Of a stretch of 64,000 bases of DNA, positions 40,383 to 50,340 are shown one piece after another; within the stretch, counting starts at the first letter, position 1, and each line of letters begins with the position of its first letter. The notes under the pieces are model-generated. The model was not told the origin of the DNA, made no database searches, and saw nothing but the letters and a program-made list of their open reading frames with translations. The translations under genes were made by a program, and so were the position numbers. The DNA lies in assembly GCF_042853465.1 (NCBI RefSeq), contig NZ_AP031497.1, positions 1,364,001 to 1,428,000 on the forward strand, in the 5' to 3' direction. This stretch comes from Simiduia litorea. Its GTDB lineage: Bacteria; Pseudomonadota; Gammaproteobacteria; Pseudomonadales; Cellvibrionaceae.

Positions 40383-43109
40383 ATGGAAATACCCGGTTAC
40401 AAAATTATCGATACCCTTGGCCGGGGCGGCATGGCTACCGTGTACCTCGCTATTCAACAAAGTTTTGAGCGCGAAGTTGCACTCAAAGTGTTGTCGCCTG
40501 AGCTACTGCGCGACCCCGCATTTGGCGAGCGCTTTTTACGCGAAGCAAAAATTGTTTCGCGCCTAGTTCACCCCAATATTGTTACGGTTTACGACGTCGG
40601 CGAGCACGATGGCAGCCACTACCTGTCTATGGAGTATGTGCCTGGGCAGGATCTTAAACACAAAAGAACCAAGCTAAGCCGCGCCGATGGCTTGCGCGTG
40701 GTGAAAGATATTGCTCGCGCCTTGGATTACGCCGCGCGTAAAGGCTATGTACACCGCGACGTTAAACCCGAAAATATTATGCTGCACGATGAAGATGGTC
40801 GCGCCGTGCTCATGGATTTCGGCATCGCGCGCATGGCCGGTATAGAAACGGGTATGACCCAAACCGGCACTGCCATTGGCACGCCCCACTATATGAGCCC
40901 GGAGCAGGCCAAGGGGAAAACCGTCGATGCCCGCTCCGATCTTTACAGTCTCGGTGTGGTTTTGTTTTTGATGGTTACCGGTCGGGTGCCTTTTGATGCC
41001 GATTCTGCGGTGGCAGTGGGCATTAAACATGTGTCTGAGCCGGTGCCAAAGCTGCAGGCCGCCTTCGGTGTGTTTCAGCCTATCATCGATAAAGTCTTAG
41101 CTAAAAACCCGGACAAGCGCTACCAATCTGGCTCTGAATTAGTGGCAGATTTGGAGCAGATTGACGACGAGCAATTGCGCCGCGTCGATGAGCTTATTGA
41201 GCTGGCGGCGAAGCGCGTTGAAACCGCCGATCAAAATGCGCCCACGGTTATCAGTAGTGCTATCGATACGCAACTCATCCGCGATATGGGTGAGTTTGAC
41301 GACGACCAAGACGAGCCGTTAGTTTCTACCCAGCGCTGGCCTCAGTCTGGCCAGTCGACGCCGATTCAATCGGTACCACGTAGAACCAGTAACCCTTTTG
41401 GCACCAGCCGCTGGCTGCGCAACAGTATTTGGCTGATGGTGTTAGCGGTATTATTTCTATTTGGGTTTCGACAATTGTTGCCAACGCCGTGGGCAGAGGC
41501 GATTACCCATTGGCATCACAGTGCCTTGGATTGGTCAAAACAACAGGGAGTCTCCCTCTCTGCAGAGCAATGGCAAACCCTGTACGACCTTGGCAATGCG
41601 CATCAAACTTCTGCTGCAAACGGTGCGGTTGTCCTTCCTCCTAGCGCTGCGCCTGAGGTTTTAAGCCCGAGCGCCTCGGTGCCTGAATTACCGCGCTCGG
41701 CGCCTAGCGTTAATACGTCGGTTGTACCTAAGACGGGGCATGCCGATCGCGTATTGGCTGATACCCAACCAGTATTGCGCGACAACGGCGAGTTAGCTAA
41801 ACGCTCGACACCCGTGCCGCAGGTCACGGTCGAACCCAAGAGCGCGGAGAGCGATAGCGTCAGCGCCGATCCCTTCGCGCAAGCCGATATATTATTGGCC
41901 GGACTCGAATCGGATTTGAGTCAGGCTCAGGCGCTGGCCGATATCTACCAAGCAGAGTTGTTGAATCCAGATAACCGCGTGAGAGCGCAGCAAGGCTTGG
42001 AACAAGTGCGTGGCTTTTATCGCGATCAGTTGCAAGCGGCATTTGAGGCAAAAAACCTGGTGCGCATGCGCGAGTTGTTGGATTCCGCCGCGGCCAGTTT
42101 TCCGGCCTTAGCACAAGAGGCGGGGTTGCGAAAATTCGAACGTCGCCTAGCCGATGCTGAGGAAATGTCAGCGCTGCTCGCGGTGGCCCAGCAGCAGTTG
42201 GCCCGCGACGCTTTATCGTCGCCCAGTGGCGATAATGCCGTTGAGAGTTTTAATAGTGTGTTGCAGCGCGAGCCAAACAATCGCGATGCTAAGGCGGGTC
42301 TAGAGGCCGTGGCTGATCGCTACGCGCAATTGGCGGCGAGCAAATTAAAGGCCTCTGACTGGTTGTCTGCTAAGGGCATGGTCCGTCGTGGTTTAGCGGT
42401 GAGTCCAAGCCACGCAGGCCTGCTCGCTCAGCAGAAGCAAGTGGCGCGCCTGGAGGCTGAGTTAAAAGACCGGCAAGCGCGCATCGATGCGTTGTTAACC
42501 CAAGCGAAACGTCAGTCGACGGCGGGTAATGTCTACGGACGCGATGGATCTGTGACCCAGTACCAAGCGGTATTGGCCTTAGATAAGGATAATCGTTTAG
42601 CGCGCGAGGGGATAGATAAGAGCAGCCAAACCACCGCTGATCAAGTGCGCAGCTTGGTGAGTCAAAGGCAGTTTGATCGCGCCGCTCAGGAATTAAACGC
42701 GGCCTTGTCGTTGCTGCCTGAGCAAGAAAATTTACGTGCCGCCCAACAGGTTTTAACTAGCGCCGTCGATGCCGCGGCTCCGCGCGTGGATGCATTGCGT
42801 GTGGGTAATAGCGACACCCTTATTTTTAATCCTACTCAGCCGTTAGTGCAGGGCGTCGATAGAACAATTTATATCGGCATGCAATTTCGCAACTTTGACC
42901 AAACGGCGGTGCTACAAGCTATTTTGTTTGACGGTTCGCGCAGTATGCAAATTGCTCAGGTGCCGGTGGTGGTGAGCGGGAAGCTGGGCGAAAAAGTGTT
43001 CCGCATTGATAGGCCCGTTGAAGGTTTTTCGACGGGTGGTTATATCATCGATCTGATGCTCGAAGGCCAGTTGTTGTTGAGCCAACGTTTTCAAGTAGTG
43101 TCCCAATAG
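40383..43109 (+). CDS. Transmembrane serine/threonine protein kinase (PpkA/PknB-like)
   Basis: A 908-residue protein. The Hanks-type kinase domain (about 5-265) is complete: GRGGMATVY loop (13-21), Lys35, Glu54, HRDVKPEN (124-131), DFG (145-147) and GTPHYMSPEQ. A linker rich in Asp follows, then one membrane helix (about 345-361, SIWLMVLAVLFLFGF). The ~540-residue periplasmic part contains helical TPR-like repeats rich in Ala and Gln and a terminal beta domain. It should phosphorylate cytosolic proteins in response to an envelope signal. The lipoprotein gene 36 bases downstream is probably in the same operon. Confidence 0.93.
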   Translation: MEIPGYKIIDTLGRGGMATVYLAIQQSFEREVALKVLSPELLRDPAFGERFLREAKIVSRLVHPNIVTVYDVGEHDGSHYLSMEYVPGQDLKHKRTKLSRADGLRVVKDIARALDYAARKGYVHRDVKPENIMLHDEDGRAVLMDFGIARMAGIETGMTQTGTAIGTPHYMSPEQAKGKTVDARSDLYSLGVVLFLMVTGRVPFDADSAVAVGIKHVSEPVPKLQAAFGVFQPIIDKVLAKNPDKRYQSGSELVADLEQIDDEQLRRVDELIELAAKRVETADQNAPTVISSAIDTQLIRDMGEFDDDQDEPLVSTQRWPQSGQSTPIQSVPRRTSNPFGTSRWLRNSIWLMVLAVLFLFGFRQLLPTPWAEAITHWHHSALDWSKQQGVSLSAEQWQTLYDLGNAHQTSAANGAVVLPPSAAPEVLSPSASVPELPRSAPSVNTSVVPKTGHADRVLADTQPVLRDNGELAKRSTPVPQVTVEPKSAESDSVSADPFAQADILLAGLESDLSQAQALADIYQAELLNPDNRVRAQQGLEQVRGFYRDQLQAAFEAKNLVRMRELLDSAAASFPALAQEAGLRKFERRLADAEEMSALLAVAQQQLARDALSSPSGDNAVESFNSVLQREPNNRDAKAGLEAVADRYAQLAASKLKASDWLSAKGMVRRGLAVSPSHAGLLAQQKQVARLEAELKDRQARIDALLTQAKRQSTAGNVYGRDGSVTQYQAVLALDKDNRLAREGIDKSSQTTADQVRSLVSQRQFDRAAQELNAALSLLPEQENLRAAQQVLTSAVDAAAPRVDALRVGNSDTLIFNPTQPLVQGVDRTIYIGMQFRNFDQTAVLQAILFDGSRSMQIAQVPVVVSGKLGEKVFRIDRPVEGFSTGGYIIDLMLEGQLLLSQRFQVVSQ

Positions 43110-43145
43110 CCTATGGCCTTGGGCCAGAATTTTACGGAGTCGACT

Positions 43146-43928
43146 ATGTACGTACACGGTAAATTCATTGGTTTAATGTGTGTCGCCCTGTGGCTGACAG
43201 CTTGCCAAACGCCACAAAGTATTCAGCAGTTGCAGCAGCAAAATCAGCAGCTAAGCGTGGAATTAAAAGCCGCTCAGCAATCGATCAGCGAGCTGTCACA
43301 GAGCGAGGCGCAACTACAGTCTGAGGTGGCTGAGCTGCACCGCGTGATGGGGGTGCTGGGCACTGAAAAAAGTTCGCGAGTGCAGGAGTCTTCGCAGCTG
43401 CGTGGGTTGATGCGCAATTTCGCGCAAGATCAAATTGACTTGTTAAAAGAGTTGTTGGTGAAAGGCGACCTGTTGGATTATGTAGGTGGCGAGCAGGTGG
43501 CTCGGCAGCAAACCGCTGACACCCAAGGCGAGAAAAATTTATTGTTAGTGGATGTGCAAAACGCTATTCCGACCGAGGGTATTTTGACCGGTGTTGGCGC
43601 TTATTTTACCATGCCGGGTAATTTTAAGGTGAAGGTACTCAGGCCCATTGACGGCAACCTTGTGGTGGTGTGGGAAAGTAAATTATTGGCGGTGGTTGCT
43701 GCGGGTAAGCAACGCATTAATTTTCCTGTTAGCGTCGGGGTGGAGCAGGGCGACCTTTTGGGCTACTACTTTCCCGATCAGGTGATCGCCCACGTCGATA
43801 TGGGCACCGGTGACAGTCGCACCTATAGCGGCGATCTTGCCCTAGGTAAAACATTGGCGCTGCGCTCGCTAGATAATGCCAAGCAAAAGCGCGCCTATTC
43901 TCTCGGGGTCTACGGATTACTGAAATAG
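43146..43928 (+). CDS. Lipoprotein with coiled coil, partner of the kinase gene
   Basis: The ATG at 43146 has CGGAG seven bases upstream and leads straight into a lipoprotein signal peptide (CVALWLTAC, Cys19); the open frame starts 11 codons earlier. 260 residues. A coiled coil (about 22-80, QQLQQQNQQLSVELKAAQQS) precedes a beta-rich domain with VGAYFTMPGNFKVKVLRPID and VGVEQGDLLGYYFPDQV. Not a family I can name. Following the kinase within 40 bases, it may present the periplasmic signal to it. Confidence 0.82.
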   Translation: MYVHGKFIGLMCVALWLTACQTPQSIQQLQQQNQQLSVELKAAQQSISELSQSEAQLQSEVAELHRVMGVLGTEKSSRVQESSQLRGLMRNFAQDQIDLLKELLVKGDLLDYVGGEQVARQQTADTQGEKNLLLVDVQNAIPTEGILTGVGAYFTMPGNFKVKVLRPIDGNLVVVWESKLLAVVAAGKQRINFPVSVGVEQGDLLGYYFPDQVIAHVDMGTGDSRTYSGDLALGKTLALRSLDNAKQKRAYSLGVYGLLK

Positions 43929-43985
43929 CCAAAAGGCCGCTGGGTGAATATATACCGAGCGGCTTTGTGAAACCTATTGCCTGCG

Positions 43986-45968
43986 TTAGAAGGCGTCACA
44001 TAGTTGAAAATCTTCGCGGCTCGGCTGCACCGCAAAGTTGAAAATTTTTCCGTAAAAATTTAATTCCAGCTCTAGCTGATCCTCAATAGATTTTGCCTCC
44101 CTAAAGCCATGGCCTTCGTTGTCAAAGCTCACATAGGCGGTGCTAATTTTTTGTCGGCGCAAGGCGGCAACCATCATTTCCGCCTGATTCGGGGGCACCA
44201 CTTTATCTTTTAAACCCTGGAAAAAAATCACCGGGCAGGTGAGCTTTTCCACGTGGTGGATGGGCGATCGCTCTCGGTAGATGTGCTCGCCACTCGGCCA
44301 GGGTGCGACCAGTGAATCTAAATAACGGGCTTCAAATTTATGGGTGTCTGTGGCTAGCGCGCTAAGGTCGCCGATGCCATAGAGGCTTGTGCCGGCGCAA
44401 AACGTATCGCGGAATGCGAGCGCCGCTAGTACCGTGTAGCCGCCGGCACTGCTGCCTTTAATAATCAGCCGTTTGGCATCGGCCAGCCCCTGTGCTACTA
44501 AATATTGCGCTCCCGCGCACACGTCATCCACATCGAATAGGCCCCACTGGCCCTTTAATCGATTGCGATACCATGTGCCATAGCCGGTGCTACCGCGGTA
44601 GTTAACGTCTAATACGGCGAAGCCGCGGCTGGTCCAATACTGTATTTTAAAATTTAATGCCGTTTCTGTGGCGCCTGTCGGGCCGCCATGTGAAAGTACA
44701 ATGAGCGGCGGCTTTTCTTCCGCTGGCGCTTGGTAGTTGGGGTTTGTGGGCGGGTAATAAAAACCGTGCGCGCGGTCTTCATGCGTGGTGGGAAAACTAA
44801 TCGCCTGTGCGCAGGCGATGTTATCCGCCGCTAGCGTGCTGACAATGGATTGCTTTAAGCATTGCCACTGCTGATTCTGCCACTGCCAGACACCTTGCGC
44901 CTGGTCGCTCGATGCTCCGAGCAATACTGCTCTTGGCTCGCCGTGATTGCTGGCACAACTGATGGCGGAAATATCGCAGAAGTCATTGTCGATATTGTTG
45001 AGTGCCGGTTGTTGGCAGGTAAAGTCGATGCTGGCGAGTTGCCACTGACCTTGGCTTGTGTAGGTGACAAACAGCGTTTTGTGGTCGAGAAAATCGTAAC
45101 ACGACATGCCAAACACCCACTGCGGGGTGGCGAACTCCGCTTCGAGTGGTAAAACGGCCTTCAGTGCCTCGGTATTAGTCATTGCGTCGGCGCAGTTCAA
45201 GGTGTCGATAGCCACGCGATAGATGTTCCACCAGCCAGATTGGTCGTTGACTAAAAAGAGTTCCTGTTGCGGTGACCAGCGCGGTTGGAAACTAGAACTT
45301 TGTGCGGGGCTGATGATTTTTCCTTGCGCTATATCACCCTGGTGATCGAGTGTAGCGAGCCAACATTGGTTGTAATCCCACGGCATATTTGGGTGATTCC
45401 AACTTAACCAAGCGAGTTGTTTACCGTCGTGACTGAGTGCGGGGCTGGCGTAAAAACTATCGCCTTCGGCAAGTGTCACTAGTTGCCCGGTTACAAGGTC
45501 TATGCTGACTAAGCTGTGAATAGATTCTTGCGCCGCATGCGGAAAGTCTTCGCGAATGGCGATGAGCCGATGGCGTTGTGTGTCAAACACTAAATCTGCA
45601 TAGCGACTGCTGGGTGTGTGGGTTATTTTTTTGATGTTGCTTAGTTGTTGCTGGTCTTGTGAATAGATTTGTTGATCGCTGGCGTCAACATAAAAAATAG
45701 TGGTGTCGCTGAGGCAAAAATCACCGCCACCGTACTCATTGACTCTCGAGCGAACACTCACCTGCCGAGGTGTTATATCTACCGGTGTTTGCCCTTTACT
45801 GTGTCGTACGATTACGCTTCGCCCCTGTTCTTCTGGGCGCGACTCAAGCCAAAAGGTATTGTTGCCAAGACACAGGGGGCGGCTTAATTTTACGCTCTTG
45901 CGTGTTAGAATCTGCGCATCTATCGGCGAAGGCCAGGTGCCGTAAGGCGCTGTGTGTTTGGCTGTCAT
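43986..45968 (-). CDS. S9-family prolyl oligopeptidase-like serine peptidase
   Basis: The ATG at 45968 (CAGGAAA upstream) gives 660 residues. An N-terminal beta-propeller (about 30-390, with WSPQQELFLV and LSHDGKQLAWLSW repeats) guards an alpha/beta-hydrolase domain. The nucleophile is the Ser of KGSSAGGYTVL, the Asp is in FQGLKDKVVPP, and the His in DNEGHGF. The layout is that of acylaminoacyl-peptidase/dipeptidyl-peptidase-type enzymes. No signal peptide is evident with this start. It degrades short peptides. Divergent from the glycosyltransferase gene. Confidence 0.93.
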   Translation of the reverse strand: MTAKHTAPYGTWPSPIDAQILTRKSVKLSRPLCLGNNTFWLESRPEEQGRSVIVRHSKGQTPVDITPRQVSVRSRVNEYGGGDFCLSDTTIFYVDASDQQIYSQDQQQLSNIKKITHTPSSRYADLVFDTQRHRLIAIREDFPHAAQESIHSLVSIDLVTGQLVTLAEGDSFYASPALSHDGKQLAWLSWNHPNMPWDYNQCWLATLDHQGDIAQGKIISPAQSSSFQPRWSPQQELFLVNDQSGWWNIYRVAIDTLNCADAMTNTEALKAVLPLEAEFATPQWVFGMSCYDFLDHKTLFVTYTSQGQWQLASIDFTCQQPALNNIDNDFCDISAISCASNHGEPRAVLLGASSDQAQGVWQWQNQQWQCLKQSIVSTLAADNIACAQAISFPTTHEDRAHGFYYPPTNPNYQAPAEEKPPLIVLSHGGPTGATETALNFKIQYWTSRGFAVLDVNYRGSTGYGTWYRNRLKGQWGLFDVDDVCAGAQYLVAQGLADAKRLIIKGSSAGGYTVLAALAFRDTFCAGTSLYGIGDLSALATDTHKFEARYLDSLVAPWPSGEHIYRERSPIHHVEKLTCPVIFFQGLKDKVVPPNQAEMMVAALRRQKISTAYVSFDNEGHGFREAKSIEDQLELELNFYGKIFNFAVQPSREDFQLCDAF

Positions 45969-46036
45969 GGCTGAGTTTCCTGATGAAAGGGGCGCAAGCG
46001 CAAACAGGCCTGCGACTGGCAATGTAAAGGTTGGTT

Positions 46037-47449
46037 ATGATGGTACCGCATTCTCCGCTAAGTCTCGGTGCGCTGGAAAAATATTCTACAAAATTACTCT
46101 GGCTGGTGCTCTTACTGGCAGCGTTTTTACGTTTTTGGCATTTGGGTATAATTGATCACGCCTATTTTGACGAGGTAAATATCCCGCAGTTTGGTTATGC
46201 CATGCTCAATGGCTTACGGGAAACGCCTTTCATCACGGTGCACCCGCCCTTGCCACATTACTTATTCGCCGGCGCTATTGCACTTTATTACCAATTGCCT
46301 TGGGTTGATGGCCATGCCAGTGTCGCTTGGTCTGCTATAGATCCGCTCAGTTATCGCTGGCTGACGGCGCTATTGGGGGTTAGTTGTTGTTGGTTTTCTG
46401 CGGCTATCGTCAAGCGGTTAACGGGCAGTGGGTTGATGGCTGTGTTGGCCGCGTTCTTTGTCGCTACCGATGCCGTGCTGGTGGTGGATGCCCGTGCGGC
46501 GTTGAATAACATCATTATGTTGGCGTTTGGCCTGGCCTCAATTTGGGCCTTTGTTAAGGCCAATGATAATGATTCTGGCGCCTATCAGTGGCGTTGGCTC
46601 GTTTTTTCTGGCGCCTTAATAGGCTCGACGGTGGCGATAAAGTGGAATGGTTTAGCTTTTTGGCTGGTGCCGCTCGCGCTGGTGTTCGTGCATGTGTTGC
46701 GATTTGGTGTAGATCAGCTTCGGCCGGTAGTGGGCGTACAGGGTTTGCGTTATAGCGGTCCTAGTGCCATGCAAGTTGTGGTGTTTCTAGTATTCGTGCC
46801 TAGCTTGGTGTATTGGCTCTGGTGGCAGCCTTATTTATGGTTGGAAGGGCACTGGGATTTTCTAGAAATTCATCAGCGTATGCGCGCGTTTCACACGTTG
46901 GAAGTGGGTGCTGATGACCATCCTTACTGTTCAGCTTGGTACCAATGGCCTTATCAAGGCCGGCCGATGAGTTATTTGTTTGCGCCCATTGCGGGCACGC
47001 AAGATGTGTCGGTTATTCACTTGCTGGGCAACCCCGTTTTATACATTTCAAGTTTCTTAGCGGTATTGCTGGCCACGGGTATTTGGCTGCGCCAGTGTTG
47101 TCAGTGGTTGGTATCCGGTGTTTTAGCGCCATCTTTTTGGTTTTTGTCGTTAACCTGTTTGGGTTTTTGGGCAAATTTTTTGCCTTGGGTGTTGGTGCGA
47201 CGCTGTTTGTTTTCCTACCACTATGAACCTGCCAGTGTGTTTGCGTTTATTGCCTTGGCGTGGAGTTTTCTCAGTGTCGGCAGGTTAACGCTAACCTCTA
47301 AATTGACCCGCCATGCAATGACGGCTGTGTCACTGCTGCTGTTATTGATGATTGTCATAGCTTGGCTTTATTGGTTGCCTCTGGCCTTAGGTTTACCCAT
47401 CAGTTTGGATGGCTTTTACCAGCGTATGTGGTTTAGTCGTTGGATTTAG
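46037..47449 (+). CDS. GT39-type (PMT-like) membrane glycosyltransferase
   Basis: An integral membrane protein of about 470 residues with 10-11 helices. AAAGG lies six bases before the ATG at 46037. The first periplasmic loop has YFDEVNIPQFGYAMLNG, with the acidic pair of PMT/ArnT-like GT-C transferases, then VHPPLPHYLFAG. The late aromatic block SYHYEPASVFAFIALAW matches the PMT C-terminal four-helix region. Such enzymes move a sugar from a polyprenyl-phosphate to protein or lipid on the outer face of the inner membrane. Acceptor unknown. Confidence 0.85.
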   Translation: MMVPHSPLSLGALEKYSTKLLWLVLLLAAFLRFWHLGIIDHAYFDEVNIPQFGYAMLNGLRETPFITVHPPLPHYLFAGAIALYYQLPWVDGHASVAWSAIDPLSYRWLTALLGVSCCWFSAAIVKRLTGSGLMAVLAAFFVATDAVLVVDARAALNNIIMLAFGLASIWAFVKANDNDSGAYQWRWLVFSGALIGSTVAIKWNGLAFWLVPLALVFVHVLRFGVDQLRPVVGVQGLRYSGPSAMQVVVFLVFVPSLVYWLWWQPYLWLEGHWDFLEIHQRMRAFHTLEVGADDHPYCSAWYQWPYQGRPMSYLFAPIAGTQDVSVIHLLGNPVLYISSFLAVLLATGIWLRQCCQWLVSGVLAPSFWFLSLTCLGFWANFLPWVLVRRCLFSYHYEPASVFAFIALAWSFLSVGRLTLTSKLTRHAMTAVSLLLLLMIVIAWLYWLPLALGLPISLDGFYQRMWFSRWI

Positions 47450-47743
47450 TCAGTGCAAGGTCATTGAATTATCAATTATCAGTGCGCAGGCCTAGTAATT
47501 GTGACGATCACACCGTGGCCGCTGCGCGAAGGACTGTGTCCATTAGGTACTGTCGTGCACCTGTGGCTCTGGGCAGATTTTTTGATGAGCACTGTTTGTC
47601 AGAAATGCTCGACATTAGCGTTGAATGCTCAGGGTTGGTGTTTAAAAAGTAAAGTGACGCTATAGTCTTTGTTGTGTCTGCTCCGGTGAAAAGGTGCGCG
47701 CCCTAAGATAATTACAGATAATTACCTACAAGGATGGCTTGAT
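47450..47743. other. Intergenic stretch before the di-haem cytochrome gene
   Basis: No supported gene. The last bases hold the AAGGA ribosome site of the cytochrome gene. No clear terminator of the preceding gene. Confidence 0.4.
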
Positions 47744-49834
47744 ATGTCCTCTCAGTCGCAGGATTTTCGCAAAATGTTTTCTTACCTCAAGCGCGCCTTA
47801 TTGGCATTTGTCGCGCTAGTCATCCTTTGGGCGGCGATCGGTGCGGGTAATCGCGCTTATCATTATTGGGACAATCAAGCCAATGCCGGCGCACTTCTGG
47901 TTGAGCAAGATCGATTTGGCGATGAGGCGAAAACCATTGCCTACTTGGAGCAGGGCTGGGGCAATCGCGAACGCCTGTGGTTTTATAATACTTCGCAGGG
48001 TTCGAATCTCCTGCCCATGAGCTTTGCGTTGAATGTAAAGCATGCCGATGATCAGCAACCCTTTTTCTCGCCGGCGCATATACTGCGTTATCGCTATTTA
48101 CCGCAGCAGGTGTCAAGTTCTAATCCCTATGGTTTACCCGTGGGTATGACGCTGGATAACTATAAAGGCAAGCCTTATTTTGGTTTTACCTGCGCAGCTT
48201 GCCATACCACGCAAATTAATTATCGCGGCCAAGGTATTCGGATTGACGGCGGGCCGGCTATGGCTGATATGGAAAACTTTATGCTGGACTTGGGGCGGTC
48301 CTTAGAAGCAACCTTGGCAAATGCAGAGTTACTCGCAGAATTCACCTCCAATGTACTTGAACAGGGTGATTACGATTCTGCCGACGCGGTAAAACACGAG
48401 CTAGAAATTTTTACTCAGCGTATTGGCACCTATAACTTGGTGAACAAGCCGCGCGATACGGGACGGGCGTTAACGCACTATGGTTTTGCTCGCTTGGATG
48501 CCTTTGGTCGTATCTATAACCGCGTACTCGAACATCTGATCACCAAATCACAACTCGAACCTCTGCTCAAGCAGCACCTACCTGCGGCTGATGCAGCAGA
48601 GCTTATTGCCGCTATGGCACCTATGCCCGAATTGCTTCGCAATCAAGATCGCGATTTATTAATTGCTCAGTTAAATAAACGTGTGAGTTTGAAAGCGCGT
48701 TTAAATTTGCTAAACGATTTATTTAACCCGGCTGATGCGCCAGTGAGCTATCCCTTCTTGTGGGATATTCCTCATCACGATTACGTACAGTGGAATGGCA
48801 TTGTGCAGAATGCCAGCATTGGCCCTTTGGGGCGCAACGCCGGTCAAGTTATTGGTGTGTTTGGCACATTGGACTTTGAGCATAATTCTGGCATTAATCC
48901 AATGGCCTTGATTAACAAGCAATCGTTTTCCAAGGGCCATATTGAATTCACTTCCTCCTTAGATATTCGCAATCTGCGCTTGGTAGAAAAACAGTTAAAG
49001 TCGTTAACCTCGCCGCAATGGCCAGAGCAATATCTGGGTGACATTAATCGTGAGATGGCGGCCAAAGGGCGTAAACATTTCGTTGCCTACTGCGCCGCCT
49101 GCCATGACGATATCGTCAGGGACGACCCAAAGCGTCGGGTGATCGCAAAGCTATCTCATTACGATAAGGTGGGCACCGATAACAAAATGGCCGCCAACAG
49201 TGTCGAGTTTTCTGGCGGTAGTGGCATTATCGAGGGACGCTATGTGGATACTGAGGTGGGCGAATTATATCTCGAGCCCCGTGCGCCTATCGCGGGTTTG
49301 CTCAGTTACACCACGCGCAATGTCATTTTGGAGCGAGACCCAGATAAAACGTGGGTTGAGTGGTTGGCTGAGCGGGCGTTTGATTTTTTATTGACGATTA
49401 ATGAAAACGAAGTGAAGCCGAGCATAAAGCGCGGCGATTACTCACCCAATACAACCGCTATGCCTTATGATTCTCTGCGCGCCTATAAAGCGCGTCCGCT
49501 GAACGGTATTTGGGCTACCGCCCCTTATCTGCACAACGGTTCAGTGCCGACGCTGTACGATTTATTACTGCCGGCTTGCGACGCGGCTGATTTCGTTGAG
49601 GACGAGTGCCGACCGAATGACTTTAGGGTGGGCTCGAGGGAGTTTGACCCGCAGAAAGTGGGCTTTCGATCACAGGGTTACGCTGGCTTCGCGTTCGATA
49701 CCGCCATTTATGGCAACCACAATAGTGGACATGAGTATGCCGCCGGTAAAACCGCACAGCCAAATGGGAAAATTCTGCCAGCCTTGGATCATACCGGGCG
49801 AATGGAATTGTTGGAGTATTTGAAAACCTTGTAA
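47744..49834 (+). CDS. Di-haem cytochrome c, RoxA/cytochrome c peroxidase-like
   Basis: A 696-residue protein with a single N-terminal membrane anchor (about 17-33) and two haem sites: CAACH at 150-154 and CAACH near 450 (YCAACHDD). The first site is followed by INYRGQGIRIDGGP, and the region between holds WDIPHHDYVQWNG and IGPLGRNAGQVIGVFG, a pattern shared with RoxA-type rubber oxygenases and related large di-haem proteins. Near the C-terminus GIWATAPYLHNGSVPTLYDL is conserved across the superfamily. It acts in the periplasm. Dioxygenase activity on a polyisoprenoid is possible; a peroxidase-like role is the alternative. Confidence 0.8.
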   Translation: MSSQSQDFRKMFSYLKRALLAFVALVILWAAIGAGNRAYHYWDNQANAGALLVEQDRFGDEAKTIAYLEQGWGNRERLWFYNTSQGSNLLPMSFALNVKHADDQQPFFSPAHILRYRYLPQQVSSSNPYGLPVGMTLDNYKGKPYFGFTCAACHTTQINYRGQGIRIDGGPAMADMENFMLDLGRSLEATLANAELLAEFTSNVLEQGDYDSADAVKHELEIFTQRIGTYNLVNKPRDTGRALTHYGFARLDAFGRIYNRVLEHLITKSQLEPLLKQHLPAADAAELIAAMAPMPELLRNQDRDLLIAQLNKRVSLKARLNLLNDLFNPADAPVSYPFLWDIPHHDYVQWNGIVQNASIGPLGRNAGQVIGVFGTLDFEHNSGINPMALINKQSFSKGHIEFTSSLDIRNLRLVEKQLKSLTSPQWPEQYLGDINREMAAKGRKHFVAYCAACHDDIVRDDPKRRVIAKLSHYDKVGTDNKMAANSVEFSGGSGIIEGRYVDTEVGELYLEPRAPIAGLLSYTTRNVILERDPDKTWVEWLAERAFDFLLTINENEVKPSIKRGDYSPNTTAMPYDSLRAYKARPLNGIWATAPYLHNGSVPTLYDLLLPACDAADFVEDECRPNDFRVGSREFDPQKVGFRSQGYAGFAFDTAIYGNHNSGHEYAAGKTAQPNGKILPALDHTGRMELLEYLKTL

Positions 49835-50340
49835 AACCTGGTGCTGAAATAATTTGCTAGTAGGTGTTTCAGTTTTTGCTTTGGCAATTCCAGACGCAGG
49901 GTGAGGCTAAGCTGGGACACCAATAGCGGCAGACGTTGGGAAAAGATGCGGGTTTGGGCTGGCTGGGTTGAGCTGTGAGTTGAGCGGCCATCGAGCAAGG
50001 GCGCTTCAATGGCAGTCGTTTTCTCGCTCGGTGAGACGGTGAGTCAACCAAAGCCTGTGAGCAATTTTTTTAAGGCCGCCTTAGTGTGACTTGTCGATCT
50101 CTCTACTCTCTTCGGTCTATATTGGTTTCAGGTGTCGGTTTCGGGTGTGGGTTCACGGTTGGCCTTAATTGACACAAGTTGGCAACCCGTTTGGCTCGAG
50201 ATTGATGTAGGTTGGCCTAGGAACATTGCGTAATATGCATGACCAAGGCCAACTTCATTGCATCGTTAGATAAGCCCAATGCTGGCCAGTGAGGGCGTGA
50301 ATTCGTTATTCTGCAGGCCTTGTGATTGTCGTACACCAAT
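49835..50340. other. Intergenic stretch before tilS
   Basis: About 500 bases without a supported gene. Minus-strand frames here have no ribosome site. Several GTTGGC/GGCCAAC repeats are scattered but form no clean structure. Confidence 0.4.

Noticed and set aside
49869..50051. Short minus-strand frames between the cytochrome gene and tilS
   Set aside because: No ribosome site and unusual composition of the products.
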